From Peptococcaceae bacterium (GTDB lineage: Bacteria; Bacillota; Peptococcia; DRI-13; PHAD01), in the NCBI GenBank assembly GCA_024655825.1, contig JANLFJ010000012.1, positions 1-64,000 of the forward strand: a DNA stretch of 64,000 bases. The letters run 5' to 3'. Below the pieces are notes generated by a model. The model had not been told where the DNA came from, ran no database searches, and was given only the letters and a program-made list of their open reading frames with translations. Shown in pieces: positions 32,990-42,153 of the stretch (within the stretch, counting starts at the first letter, position 1; each line of letters starts with the position of its first letter). The translations under genes were made by a program, and so were the position numbers.

Positions 32990-33190
32990 GAATGTCTCCC
33001 TTCGCAAAAAAAATTATTGAGAAAAGCAGGCATTGACTGATTGTCCAGCTATAAACGAGTTGTTTATACAAAGATAAGTCTTCGTGCTCAGGTGGCACAC
33101 TTATTTGTGCTTGATAGGACAACCTACACATATAATAATGCGGTCTACTCCCAAAGGAGCAGCGCACTCACCTCCACGTGATTTGTAGTT
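32990..33190 (-). ncRNA. Candidate bridge/seek RNA region of IS110 copy 2
   Basis: It contains CATTGACTGA (33031), CACTTATTTGTGCTTGA (33098-33114), ACTCACC (33166) and TTTGTAGT (33182). Distances from the transposase start match copy 1 (42, 67 and 16 bp), with one 5-bp change between the second and third blocks. Conserved blocks with divergent sequence between them suggest a structured guide RNA. Confidence 0.65.
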
Positions 33191-33219
33191 GCCTGTAATC
33201 TCAACAAGATAGTTTTAAA

Positions 33220-33268
33220 ATAAAAAAAGCTCAAGGGCAACGGTTTCATGCCGTTTTGTGCCTTGAGC
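33220..33268 (-). terminator. Minus-strand terminator beyond IS110 copy 2
   Basis: GCTCAAGG...CCTTGAGC with an inner ACGG/CCGT pairing; on the minus strand it is followed by TTTTTTTATTTT. It would block minus-strand transcription entering the element from the radical SAM side. Confidence 0.65.
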
Positions 33269-33290
33269 GAAGCGAAAGGAATGGGTAATA

Positions 33291-34199
33291 ATGATGAATA
33301 AATATCCCAGTTATCTGACACATCTTGATGGAGAAGGCCTGCGACAAAAGGCACAAGTGCTTATGTCCTGCTTAGAGGATTGCACCGTTTGCCCACATCA
33401 CTGCCACGTCAACCGACATAAAGGTGAACTGGGCTATTGTCACGCGGGTTGGGATGCAGAAATCAGCGGTTATGGACCACATTTCGGAGAAGAGCCCCCG
33501 CTAGTGGGTAGTTATGGGTCAGGTACCATCTTTTTTAGCCACTGTAATTTGGGGTGTGTGTATTGCCAAAACTGGGACACCAGTCGCCGGCACGGCCAGG
33601 AGGCAACTCCGGAGGAACTGGCGGACATCATGCTCGCTCTGCAACGCCAGGGCTGCCACAATATCAATCTCGTATCCCCATCGCACTATGTCCCGCAGAT
33701 TGTAGCCGCCCTGGCGGCGGCAGCCGGCAGGGGCCTGCGGATACCCCTGGTATACAATTGCGGGGGATACGACGAAAAGGCTACTCTGGAACAAATCGAT
33801 GGGCTGGTGGACATTTACATGCCGGATTTCAAGTACGCCGACCCGGAAGTGGGGAAGAAGCTGTCCGGCGTCGACTCTTATCCTGAAATTGCGAAAACCG
33901 CCATAAAAGAAATGCACCGCCAGGTGGGCGATCTGGCGGTGGATAAGCGGGGAATCGCCAAGCGCGGCCTGATCGTCCGTCACCTGGTTTTGCCGGGTGG
34001 TTTGGCGGGGACTGCGGAGGTGCTTGATTTCATCGCCAGGGAAATATCGCCTCGTTCCTATGTCAACATTATGGACCAGTATTACCCTGCCCACAAAGCA
34101 AAAGACCATCCCGAGCTAAACCGGCGGATCACGAAACATGAATACCGGGCAGCACTGATGGCGGCCAAAAAAGCAAGCCCGCATTTCCGGCTGGCTTAA
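33291..34199 (+). CDS. Radical SAM protein (PflA-like, COG1313 type)
   Basis: A 302-residue radical SAM protein. The cluster motif is CNLGCVYCQN (CxxxCxxC, near residues 84-93). An N-terminal Cys-rich region, CTVCPHHCHVNRHKGELGYC, could hold an extra Fe-S centre. SAM-binding segments include NINLVSPSHYVPQIV and LVYNCGGYD, then PDFKYADPEVGKKLSG and VRHLVLPGGLAGT. These proteins resemble pyruvate-formate-lyase activases, but no glycyl-radical enzyme is nearby, so the partner is unknown. The ATG at 33291 is followed directly by a second ATG. Confidence 0.9.
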   Translation: MMNKYPSYLTHLDGEGLRQKAQVLMSCLEDCTVCPHHCHVNRHKGELGYCHAGWDAEISGYGPHFGEEPPLVGSYGSGTIFFSHCNLGCVYCQNWDTSRRHGQEATPEELADIMLALQRQGCHNINLVSPSHYVPQIVAALAAAAGRGLRIPLVYNCGGYDEKATLEQIDGLVDIYMPDFKYADPEVGKKLSGVDSYPEIAKTAIKEMHRQVGDLAVDKRGIAKRGLIVRHLVLPGGLAGTAEVLDFIAREISPRSYVNIMDQYYPAHKAKDHPELNRRITKHEYRAALMAAKKASPHFRLA

Positions 34200-34241
34200 T
34201 ACAAATGGACACGACCCAGGTAGACCCCAGGCGGATTTTTA

Positions 34242-34271
34242 TTGACAAAAGCAGGGGCGCAGAACTAAAAT
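34242..34271 (+). promoter_or_regulatory. Promoter of the cobalamin-riboswitch operon
   Basis: TTGACA (34242-34247), an 18-bp spacer and TAAAAT (34266-34271), about 30 bp ahead of the riboswitch. Confidence 0.65.
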
Positions 34272-34298
34272 TATTGATGAAAAGTTAATACATGCCAG

Positions 34299-34457
34299 AT
34301 TCAAGGTGCCCTTGAGAGAGGGAGAATAGGGAAGCCGGTGAAAGTCCGGCACGGACCCACCACTGTAAGCGGTTACAAATCCCCGGAAAATGCCACTGGG
34401 TTGAGCCGGGAAGGCGGGGAGGAGGACAAGCCGCGAGTCAGGAGACCTGCCTTGAAT
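34299..34457 (+). ncRNA. Cobalamin (B12) riboswitch
   Basis: Canonical segments: GGTGAAAGTCCGGC, CACGGACCCACCACTGTAAG, GCCACTGGGTTGAGCCGGGA, AGGCGGGGAGGAGGACAAGC and GAGTCAGGAGACCTGCC. The outer helix P1 is ATTCAAGG (34299-34306) with CCTTGAAT (34450-34457). It controls the long operon beginning at 34586. Confidence 0.96.
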
Positions 34458-34527
34458 TATTATCGATGGTTGACGAAAGGGGGAAGATTTCGTTGCCTTC
34501 ACCAGCCGGCGGCTTTAAGATGGGAAA

Positions 34528-34561
34528 AGTCTCTTAGGAAACTAAGAGACTATGTTTTTTT
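34528..34561 (+). terminator. B12-riboswitch terminator
   Basis: AGTCTCTTAG, loop GAAA, CTAAGAGACT, then ATGTTTTTTT. This suggests cobalamin-dependent transcription termination ahead of the operon. Confidence 0.85.
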
Positions 34562-34585
34562 GGAGAAAAAAGGGGGGGATAAACA

Positions 34586-36922
34586 GTGCTGAAAAGATTT
34601 TCGGCGGTATTAGCGGTATTAATTATCATGCTCGTGTTTTCACTGGCGATGCTGCTTGAAGCAGCATATGCCGCTGAAGCCAACCGTTTTGCTTCAATAG
34701 TGGCGGCGGACAGGGATTGTTTGCAGGCGGACGGTTCGGAATTTGTAAAGTTTACGGTATACTTGCTGGACGGGACCAATCAGATTGCCGATAACCAGAA
34801 AGTGTTTGTCGCTTCCAGCCGGGGAGGCACAGTCGACAAGTTCTTTGCGGATGACGGCGTCACACCGCTTGCGGCTGCCGGGCAGCCCAATGTTTTCGAG
34901 GCGCCTGTCGCTGCGGACGGAAAAGCGGAATTCAAGGTTAAGTCTTCTATAACCGGCACGGCCAAAATTGGAGTCGGCCTGGTCCAACCGGCAGGCGATG
35001 CCAGCAGCGTCTACCAGTATCTGGTTGAAAACCCTGCGGCCAACGCTTCTTCGGTGGGCCTCATAAGGGTAATTGAAATACGCTTTGTGGACACCGACAT
35101 CGCTGAGATCGAAGTTTCCGGAAAGCCTGTTCCCAATGAAGGGACAATAAGCGGGAACGGGACGAAGGGGTCGCCTTACAAGGCGAACACCGGCGGCGCT
35201 TCACCGGAAGTGAACGGGAACGGAGTTGATTATTTTGAAGTCGAATTCAAGGTAAAGGGGCATAACGGAGCCCCTATCCCCGGAGTTGAAGTGCAGTTTT
35301 CTACGAACTACCCTCAAATAGTCCTGAGCAAAAATTCCGCAACCACAGATGCGGGGGGGATGGCAGCAGTCCGGATTTATGCCCAAAAAAGCGGTACATA
35401 TGCGGTCAAGGCGGCTGCGGGAGACAAGTCGAAAGAGGTATACTTCAGCTTTGCCAGCAACAACCCGGCAACCTGGGAACTCTCCTCCATGAAAATTGAT
35501 GACGTGGTCCCCGTAGGAATCGACAAGCCGGACAAGCAGTACCTGAAACTGTACGACAGTGACGGCAGTTTGGTGAACCCGGCCAATTTGCAGATTCAAA
35601 ACATCATCTCCTTTGAATGGTTAAAGCAGCCCGAGGGTTCAAATCTAGCCAACGACTGGGCATTTGACGGCCTGCTGTCCGGAAAGCTCCAGACTGACCA
35701 AAACAGCCCCAATCAACACATGTACTATACTTCCAGCGGCTATGTCGTTGTCGCCCTGCCGAAACTGGACAAAAAAGGCGAGTATGTGTTGAAGATGTGT
35801 CTTCTGACCAGCGGCAAATCCCACGAGTTCGTTTTTCAGGCCGGAGATTTCGGGGAAGTGACCAGAATAACGCTTTCTTACAGCAAAGCCTTGCCCCTGG
35901 ACTCCGTCTCGGTGTATCCCAAGGTGTACCGCTATAATGCCGCGGGTTTGTCTGAATCAGTCAGTTCCAGCGATTTCGGCAGCAAAATTGTTTTTTCCGT
36001 AAGCGACATCACCAAACTGAATCCGAACAAAGCGGATTTAAATGCGGCCAAAGGCCGAATCCACACGACGGCTACCAGGGAAAACAAAGGGCCGATAACT
36101 GTAACAGCGATTGATACGGTGAACAACAAGGCGGCAACCTGCAACATTGAGATCAACGATCTGCTAAGCGGCATAAAGGTTTGCGATTTGGACGGCAACA
36201 TCCCTGTAAACAAGGAGACAACGGGGAAAATCAAGCTGTTGGATGTTGAGGGAAAGGAAACATACCCCGGAGACTTAAAATCAGTAAGTTTTGATTATGT
36301 AGTAACCCAAAAGCCTGAAGGGGCCAAGGTTTATCTTCGGGAGAGCGAGAGCCTGTTGACCGACCTGGAGGATTACGGCTACGGCAAGTTTGACATTTTT
36401 TGCGATAAGCCGGGCGAGGTTACCTTCGCCGTAACGCTTAACATCGAGAAATATAAAAATGACGGGAGCAGCAAAGATAATTTGCGTTTCGTCAAGGAAA
36501 AAACAGTGCGCTTTGTATCCCGGGAAAAATATGGAGCTCAGAAGGTCGTGATGTTTATAGGCAATACCAGCTATTATGCGGACGGCAAAGTCAAAACCAT
36601 GGAGGGGGCGCCGTTTATCCTGGCCAACAGGGTGTATGTCCCGCTGCGGCCGGTTGCCGATGAATTGATGGCGGAAACAGAGTGGGACGAAGAGTCGCAG
36701 ACCGTAACTTTAAAGAGGGAGGACAGGGTCGTGACCGCAACCATCGGCAGCAGCCTGGTCAAGGTGAGCTACGGGCCGGCTTTCATGGCCGACGGGGTGC
36801 CGATGATAATTGACGGCCGCACCTTCATTCCGTTCAGGGTGATTGGGGAAGCCTTCGGGGTAACGGTGGAGCCGTTTCTTGACAGTTCAGACAAGGTGGT
36901 GGGCGTTGAATTCAGCCAGTGA
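34586..36922 (+). CDS. Secreted surface protein with Ig-like and stalk (copper-amine-oxidase-N) domains
   Basis: A 778-residue exported protein with a signal peptide (residues 1-30, ending AYAAEA). Residues about 30-140 resemble an invasin/Big_1-like fold, and 210-290 form another Ig-like repeat (VEVQFSTNYPQIVLSKNSATTDAGGMAAVRIYA). The C-terminus (about 650-778) is a stalk/copper-amine-oxidase-N domain (YVPLRPVADELMAETEWDE, then FIPFRVIGEAFG). No catalytic motif is visible. As the first gene behind a cobalamin riboswitch it may be a surface binder or scaffold for a corrinoid or other tetrapyrrole. That role is inference; the sequence does not show a ligand site. Confidence 0.85.
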   Translation: MLKRFSAVLAVLIIMLVFSLAMLLEAAYAAEANRFASIVAADRDCLQADGSEFVKFTVYLLDGTNQIADNQKVFVASSRGGTVDKFFADDGVTPLAAAGQPNVFEAPVAADGKAEFKVKSSITGTAKIGVGLVQPAGDASSVYQYLVENPAANASSVGLIRVIEIRFVDTDIAEIEVSGKPVPNEGTISGNGTKGSPYKANTGGASPEVNGNGVDYFEVEFKVKGHNGAPIPGVEVQFSTNYPQIVLSKNSATTDAGGMAAVRIYAQKSGTYAVKAAAGDKSKEVYFSFASNNPATWELSSMKIDDVVPVGIDKPDKQYLKLYDSDGSLVNPANLQIQNIISFEWLKQPEGSNLANDWAFDGLLSGKLQTDQNSPNQHMYYTSSGYVVVALPKLDKKGEYVLKMCLLTSGKSHEFVFQAGDFGEVTRITLSYSKALPLDSVSVYPKVYRYNAAGLSESVSSSDFGSKIVFSVSDITKLNPNKADLNAAKGRIHTTATRENKGPITVTAIDTVNNKAATCNIEINDLLSGIKVCDLDGNIPVNKETTGKIKLLDVEGKETYPGDLKSVSFDYVVTQKPEGAKVYLRESESLLTDLEDYGYGKFDIFCDKPGEVTFAVTLNIEKYKNDGSSKDNLRFVKEKTVRFVSREKYGAQKVVMFIGNTSYYADGKVKTMEGAPFILANRVYVPLRPVADELMAETEWDEESQTVTLKREDRVVTATIGSSLVKVSYGPAFMADGVPMIIDGRTFIPFRVIGEAFGVTVEPFLDSSDKVVGVEFSQ

Positions 36923-37005
36923 AGCAGCCGGCTCTCTCTCCGCTGATGATGGGATGAAGCGTTAAGTCGTCAACAACAGATTTCAAGGGGGGCAAAGTAC
37001 GCACT

Positions 37006-38208
37006 ATGAGAAGATGGATATCGGTTATCCTGGTGGTCTGCTTGATGTTAAGTCTGTTCTCGTCCGCCGGTTGCATCAGAGACGAAAAGACCGGGCCGCA
37101 ACAGGTCGCCCCGGGCGCTGAAGCGAGCAGCGGCAGCAAGGGTACCCCGGAAGTGGATGCGGCTGAAGGAAAGCCAGCCGGTGGAGCGATTCAAGGTCAA
37201 AAAGAAAATATAGAAAATGTAGGGAAAACCAGTCCGGAAGAAAACAAGATTCAGGATGGACAGGGCGAGGCCTCTGAGACGCCTGGCAAAGAGAAAGAGG
37301 CGTCTCCTCCGGCGGGCGGAAGTGGGCAGGAACCAGCCGGATCCCGCGGGAGTGAGTATGTGACTTTTGTGGACAGCCTGGGAGAGACGGTCCGTATTAA
37401 GAAGAGGCCGCAGAGAGTGATTTCGCTGTATAACTCCTACACCAATGTATGGTATTCGGCGGGCGGGGAAGTAATTGGCAGGATTGACAGCACTGAGCAA
37501 TTGACGAAAAAGGCCCTTTCGGCAGAGGTCTGCGGCAGCATGGGCAATCCGAACGTGGAAAAAATACTGTCATTAAGACCGGATCTGGTGCTCTTGTCGG
37601 CAGGAATAGGCGGGCAAAAAGCCCTGATCCCCATCTTGAAACAGAACAACATACCATACATGGCCATATCCTATGAGAACCTCCAAGAATACCTGCAGGT
37701 CCTTAAAACCATGACTGAAATTACGGAAAGGCCCGACTTGTACGACAGGATAGGCAACAAGCTCCAGCGGGAAGTGAACGAAATACTGGCCAGGGTTCCC
37801 AAAGACAAACACCCAACCGTCCTGTTGCTCTTCGGCACGGCTACCAGCTTAAGGGTCAGGCTGCCCAACACCACGGTCGGCTATATGTTGAAGGATTTGG
37901 GGACCGTGAATATCGCCCAGGATTCCCGTTTGACCGAAGCCGAAATGCAGGTGTTTAGCATGGAGCGTATCCTGGAAAAGGACCCGGACTTCATTTTCTT
38001 GCAAACTATGGGCAGCGACTTGGAAAAGATCAAGGCCCGGGTAGCGGAAGAAACGTCGGCCAATCCGGCCTGGAAAACCTTGAGGGCCGTTAAAGAAGGA
38101 CGGTACATAGTTTTGCCGAAAGACCTCTATCTTTACAAGCCCAATGAAAGATATGCGGAAGCCTATGAGGGGCTGGCCAGGATACTTTACCCGGAAGTGT
38201 TCAAGTAG
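37006..38208 (+). CDS. BtuF/FepB-type substrate-binding lipoprotein
   Basis: A 400-residue lipoprotein (lipobox SSAGC, Cys23). A low-complexity Glu/Gly/Ser/Pro linker spans residues about 28-120 and probably holds the binding domain away from the membrane. The periplasmic-binding domain starts YVTFVDSLGETVRIKKRPQRVISL and contains VEKILSLRPDLVLL and WKTLRAVKEGRYIVL. This class binds B12, haem or ferric siderophores. With the permease and ATPase that follow, and the riboswitch, a corrinoid or related tetrapyrrole is the best guess. Confidence 0.88.
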   Translation: MRRWISVILVVCLMLSLFSSAGCIRDEKTGPQQVAPGAEASSGSKGTPEVDAAEGKPAGGAIQGQKENIENVGKTSPEENKIQDGQGEASETPGKEKEASPPAGGSGQEPAGSRGSEYVTFVDSLGETVRIKKRPQRVISLYNSYTNVWYSAGGEVIGRIDSTEQLTKKALSAEVCGSMGNPNVEKILSLRPDLVLLSAGIGGQKALIPILKQNNIPYMAISYENLQEYLQVLKTMTEITERPDLYDRIGNKLQREVNEILARVPKDKHPTVLLLFGTATSLRVRLPNTTVGYMLKDLGTVNIAQDSRLTEAEMQVFSMERILEKDPDFIFLQTMGSDLEKIKARVAEETSANPAWKTLRAVKEGRYIVLPKDLYLYKPNERYAEAYEGLARILYPEVFK

Positions 38209-38246
38209 CCAACTTATTTTTAAGGAGAATTCAAGGAGCTTGGCGA

Positions 38247-39263
38247 ATGCAACGGTCTGGAAACGGTGAAAACGTGCAAAACGAAAGCAATAGAAGGCTT
38301 ACAATCCTGTTTGTTTTGTTGGCGGCGTGTTTTTTGAGTTTTTTAATCAGCGTGGGTAAAGGGTCGTTGAACATCTCCATGGGACAGGTGCTTAAAGCCA
38401 TTTTTTTGGAGACTGACACCTTGAACCACCAGGTCATTTGGAACGTTCGCCTGCCGAGAACGCTGACAGCCGGGATGGTGGGCATCTGCCTGTCCTTATC
38501 AGGGGCAATCCTGCAGGGTGTCTTGCGGAACCCGCTGGCTGCGCCCAACATAATCGGCGTTTCAGCCGGCGCGGGTTTTATGGCCTACCTGGTCCTGATA
38601 CTGTTTCCGGATTGGTATTACCTGGTGCCTGGCGGGGCGTTCATCGGGGCCTTGCTGGCCACGCTCGCCATTTATTTGCTGGCCTGGAGGCAGGGGGCTC
38701 ATCCGATGCGGCTTGTTTTGGCCGGCGTAGCTATTTCGTCCTTGCTCAGTGCCGGGATCAATGCCCTGATGATCTTTTACCCTGACCGTTTGGCGGGAAT
38801 TACAAGTTTTATGGTAGGGGGTCTGGCGGGGAGGACCTGGCCGCATTTCAACCTGTTGTGGCCCTATGCGACTCTGGGGATTGTGACGGCTTTTTTGTTC
38901 CCGCAAAGGCTGAACATCCTGATGCTGGGGGATGAGATTGCCACCGGCCTGGGGTTGAATGTCGAGCGCACCAGGCTGCTGTTTATCGCTATAGCTTCGC
39001 TGCTGGCCGCAAGCGCTGTCAGCGTGGCGGGACTTCTCGGCTTTGTGGGACTGATTGTCCCGCACACGGCACGGCTTTTGATCGGTTCCGACTACCGGTA
39101 TTTATTCCCGGCCACAGCCGTCCTGGGGGCGGCAACAGTCGTGTTATGCGATACTGTGGCTCGGCTCCTGTTTGATCCGGTGGAAATCCCGGTCGGGATT
39201 ATCATGGCAATATTGGGCGGGCCGTTTTTCCTGTATTTGTTGAGAGAAAAAGGGGTGCATTGA
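38247..39263 (+). CDS. BtuC/FecCD-type ABC permease
   Basis: A 338-residue membrane protein with about ten hydrophobic segments and FecCD hallmarks: VIWNVRLPRTLTAGMVGICLSLSGAILQGVLRNPLAAPNIIGVSAGAGF, then GLLGFVGLIVPHTARLLIG and GIIMAILGGPFFLYLL. The ATG at 38247 has AAGGAG upstream. It couples with the lipoprotein before it and the ATPase directly after. Confidence 0.93.
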   Translation: MQRSGNGENVQNESNRRLTILFVLLAACFLSFLISVGKGSLNISMGQVLKAIFLETDTLNHQVIWNVRLPRTLTAGMVGICLSLSGAILQGVLRNPLAAPNIIGVSAGAGFMAYLVLILFPDWYYLVPGGAFIGALLATLAIYLLAWRQGAHPMRLVLAGVAISSLLSAGINALMIFYPDRLAGITSFMVGGLAGRTWPHFNLLWPYATLGIVTAFLFPQRLNILMLGDEIATGLGLNVERTRLLFIAIASLLAASAVSVAGLLGFVGLIVPHTARLLIGSDYRYLFPATAVLGAATVVLCDTVARLLFDPVEIPVGIIMAILGGPFFLYLLREKGVH

Positions 39264-39265
39264 GG

Positions 39266-40048
39266 ATGGTTCTACGGGCCGAGCATGTTTACCTCGGTTA
39301 TGGGAAGAAGAGTGTGGTGGAGGACTTCAATTTGAATGTCAGCAAGGGGGAAATCGTCAGCATCATCGGACCTAACGGCTCAGGCAAAACAACCATACTC
39401 AAATCCCTGGCCCGGTACTTGAAACCCCAACAAGGCAAGGTGTATTTGGAAGACCAAGATATTTTCCAATTGAATACCAGGTACGTGGCCCGGAGGATAG
39501 CGGTTCTGCCGCAGGTAAAAAGCGCAGCCGGAGATTTGAAGGTGAAAGACTTGATAGAGTATGGGCGCTACCCCCATCTGAAGTTTGGCCGGCGAATGAA
39601 CGAGGAGGATCACCGTATTGTGGACTGGGCCCTGGAAAGAACAGGGTTGTCCGAACTGCGTCACCGGCCGTTGGCCACGCTTTCCGGCGGTGAAAGGCAG
39701 AGGGCGTGGATCGCCATGGCTCTTGCCCAAAAACCGGAAATCATGCTCTTGGATGAGCCTACCGCCTTTCTCGATATTTCTTACCAATTGGAGGTTTTGG
39801 AACTGGTCAAGGAGTTGAACGAAACCTTGGGGTTGACGATTGTCATGGTGTTGCACGATTTGAATCACGCCGCCCGTTATTCTCACAGGATCGTGGCGGT
39901 CAAAGACGGCGAAGTCCGCAGTGCTGGCGAGCCCCAAAAGGTTTTAACCGGAGACCTGTTAAAGACGATATTCCGGATAGAAGCCGATATGCTCGAAGAC
40001 AAAACCAACGCCTGCCCTCATATCATTCCCCAAAGAGTGGTCGGCTAA
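39266..40048 (+). CDS. BtuD/FecE-type ABC ATPase
   Basis: About 260 residues: Walker A GPNGSGKTTILK, Q-loop VLPQVKSAAGDLKV, signature LSGGERQRAWIAMAL, Walker B IMLLDEPTAFLD and switch VLHDLNHAARYS. It is a standard iron/B12/haem importer ATPase. The ATG at 39266 lies two bases after the permease stop; an overlapping TTG at 39260 is possible. Confidence 0.93.
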   Translation: MVLRAEHVYLGYGKKSVVEDFNLNVSKGEIVSIIGPNGSGKTTILKSLARYLKPQQGKVYLEDQDIFQLNTRYVARRIAVLPQVKSAAGDLKVKDLIEYGRYPHLKFGRRMNEEDHRIVDWALERTGLSELRHRPLATLSGGERQRAWIAMALAQKPEIMLLDEPTAFLDISYQLEVLELVKELNETLGLTIVMVLHDLNHAARYSHRIVAVKDGEVRSAGEPQKVLTGDLLKTIFRIEADMLEDKTNACPHIIPQRVVG

Positions 40049-42058
40049 ATGGAAAATATCGGTCGCGTGGTCTACCCGTTTACAGCGATAATCGGTCAGG
40101 AGAAACTGCAAACGGGCCTGGTATTGAATGCGATTAACCCGAAGATAAACGGCATTTTGATCCGGGGGGAAAAAGGGACGGCCAAGTCAACCGCCGTCCG
40201 CGCGCTTGCGGCTCTGCTTCCGGAAATCGAGGCGGTATCCGGATGCCCGTACAATTGCAATCCCGGCGACCCGGCCCGGATGTGCGAATCCTGCAGGGCC
40301 GAAATCTCAGCGGGACGGGCACTGGAAACAAAACTTCGCCGGGTGCAGGTAATAGACCTGCCGGTTTCGGCCACTGAAGACCGGGTGGTTGGGAGCCTGG
40401 ACTTTGAATACGCCATAAAACATGGCCGGCCGCGGTTCGAACCAGGTCTTCTGGCCAGAGCCAACCGTGGCATCCTGTACATAGACGAAGTCAATCTGTT
40501 GGACGACCACATCGTGGATGTGCTCCTTGATGCGGCTGCCATGGGAACAAACGTGGTGGAAAGGGAAGGAATATCTTTTTCTCATCCGGCAGAGATCATC
40601 CTGGTGGGCACCATGAACCCGGAAGAAGGAGAGCTTCGTCCCCAGTTGTTGGACCGCTTCGGCCTGTGCGTCCAGGTCGAAGGGGTTAAAGACCCCAGGA
40701 TGAGGGTGGAAATCGTCAAACGCCGCGAAGAGTTCGACGCCAATCCCCTGGAGTTTGTTTCCCGCTGGGCCGGGGAAGAACAGAAACTGAAGGAACGCAT
40801 AGCTGCCGCCAGGCATCTGCTGCCCCAGGTCAAAGCGTCCCAGGAGATGTTTGAACTGGCCGCCAGGTTATGCCTGCAGGAAAACGTGGCCGGGCACCGC
40901 GCCGATATCGCCTTGATAACGACAGCCCTTACCCTGGCGGCCTGGCACGGGCGGACGGAAGTGAAGGAAGAGGACGTCCGTGAGGCGGCGGAACTGGTCC
41001 TGCCCCACCGTTGCCGGAACATCCCCCGGCCGCCGCTGGAGCAGGCGGAGAGCGGGGGTGAACAACCGGAACCGCCCGAACGGGAGAGCGATGCCCGGCC
41101 GGAATCGCCGCCGGAGTATGAACCAAAAGAGCAAAAAGAGCTTGGAGAAAACGAGCGGCGTGAAGGCGAAAGGGTGGCTAACGAAGATGAGACAAACGCC
41201 ATTCTCCCGGCTGGAGCATCCGAAAGGGTGTTTGCCGTAGGCCAACCGTTTGCGGTCCGGAAGATTACCAAAGAACGGGACCGGGTACTGCGCCAGGGGT
41301 CGGGTCGGCGTTCCCGCACCAGGACAGCTTCCCGGGCCGGGCGCTATGTGCGCAGCACCACGCAGCGCAGGAACAACGACCTGGCCTTCGATGCCACCAT
41401 GCGCTCCGCGGCCCCTTACCAGCCCTATCGCTGCAAGAAGGGCGTGGCGCTGGCCATCGAACCAGCCGATATCCGTGAGAAGGTGCGGGAGAAACGCATC
41501 GGAAATCTGTTGCTGTTCGTGGTTGATGCCAGCGGGTCAATGGGAGCCCGGCAGAGGATGGTGGAAACCAAGGGGGCCATCCTTTCCTTGCTGCTGGACG
41601 CTTACCAGAAGAGAGACAAAATCGGCCTGATCGCCTTTAAGGGAAATGCAGCCGAGATGCTCCTGCCGCCCACCAATAGCGTGGAGATGGGACAGAAACT
41701 GCTGGAGGACCTGCCCACGGGTGGGAAGACGCCGTTATCCGCCGGCCTGTGCAAGGCTTATGAGGCAGCGAAAACCTGTCTCCATAAAGACCCGAACATT
41801 TCCCCGCTGTTGATTATTGTCTCCGACGGGAAAGGGAACGTGAGTATGGGCACCGACAAGCCCTGGTCTGAAGTGCAGAAGATGGCAGGGATCATTCAAC
41901 AAGAGGAAAGGATTAAGACGCTGGTTATTGATGTGGAAAAAGACGGGTTCGTCTCCCTGGGCCTGGCCCGAGAACTGGCTCAAGCCCTGGGCGGCGACTA
42001 TTATAAAATAGACGATTTAAAAGCGGATGAGCTGGTGCAGGCTGTAAAGAAGGTCTGA
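40049..42058 (+). CDS. Magnesium/cobalt chelatase ChlI-ChlD fusion subunit
   Basis: A 669-residue chelatase motor protein. The N-terminal AAA+ ChlI part has Walker [11 protein letters not shown] (residues about 34-43) and the arginine-finger region [12 protein letters not shown] cysteine insertion, C-x3-C-x8-C-x2-C at about residues 68-84, may bind metal or Fe-S. An acidic/proline-rich linker (about 330-400) leads to a vWA domain with MIDAS DASGSMG near residue 494 and [11 protein letters not shown]. It drives metal insertion by a CobN/ChlH-type subunit, encoded 1.8 kb downstream. The start abuts the previous stop. Confidence 0.92.
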   Translation: MENIGRVVYPFTAIIGQEKLQTGLVLNAINPKINGILIRGEKGTAKSTAVRALAALLPEIEAVSGCPYNCNPGDPARMCESCRAEISAGRALETKLRRVQVIDLPVSATEDRVVGSLDFEYAIKHGRPRFEPGLLARANRGILYIDEVNLLDDHIVDVLLDAAAMGTNVVEREGISFSHPAEIILVGTMNPEEGELRPQLLDRFGLCVQVEGVKDPRMRVEIVKRREEFDANPLEFVSRWAGEEQKLKERIAAARHLLPQVKASQEMFELAARLCLQENVAGHRADIALITTALTLAAWHGRTEVKEEDVREAAELVLPHRCRNIPRPPLEQAESGGEQPEPPERESDARPESPPEYEPKEQKELGENERREGERVANEDETNAILPAGASERVFAVGQPFAVRKITKERDRVLRQGSGRRSRTRTASRAGRYVRSTTQRRNNDLAFDATMRSAAPYQPYRCKKGVALAIEPADIREKVREKRIGNLLLFVVDASGSMGARQRMVETKGAILSLLLDAYQKRDKIGLIAFKGNAAEMLLPPTNSVEMGQKLLEDLPTGGKTPLSAGLCKAYEAAKTCLHKDPNISPLLIIVSDGKGNVSMGTDKPWSEVQKMAGIIQQEERIKTLVIDVEKDGFVSLGLARELAQALGGDYYKIDDLKADELVQAVKKV

Positions 42059-42153
42059 GGTCAGGCGGGTATTAAGCGGTGCGGGGCATTGGGCTATAGA
42101 AGCAGAGACAGCAGGCAGCAAAAAATGAACAGCAGGCAGGGAAGGGGAGAAGT

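Larger units (their letters stand above)
31716..33190 (-). mobile_element. IS110-family element, copy 2
   Basis: Transposase plus non-coding ends sharing blocks with copy 1: the 15-mer TTTGAAAATTTAATA at 31716-31730 and four upstream blocks between 33031 and 33189. Exact ends are undetermined because the family has no terminal inverted repeats. Confidence 0.8.

Noticed and set aside
11482-33190. The two IS110 elements as ends of a composite transposon
   Set aside because: The transposases are substantially diverged and the 20 kb between them contains housekeeping genes such as nadABC.
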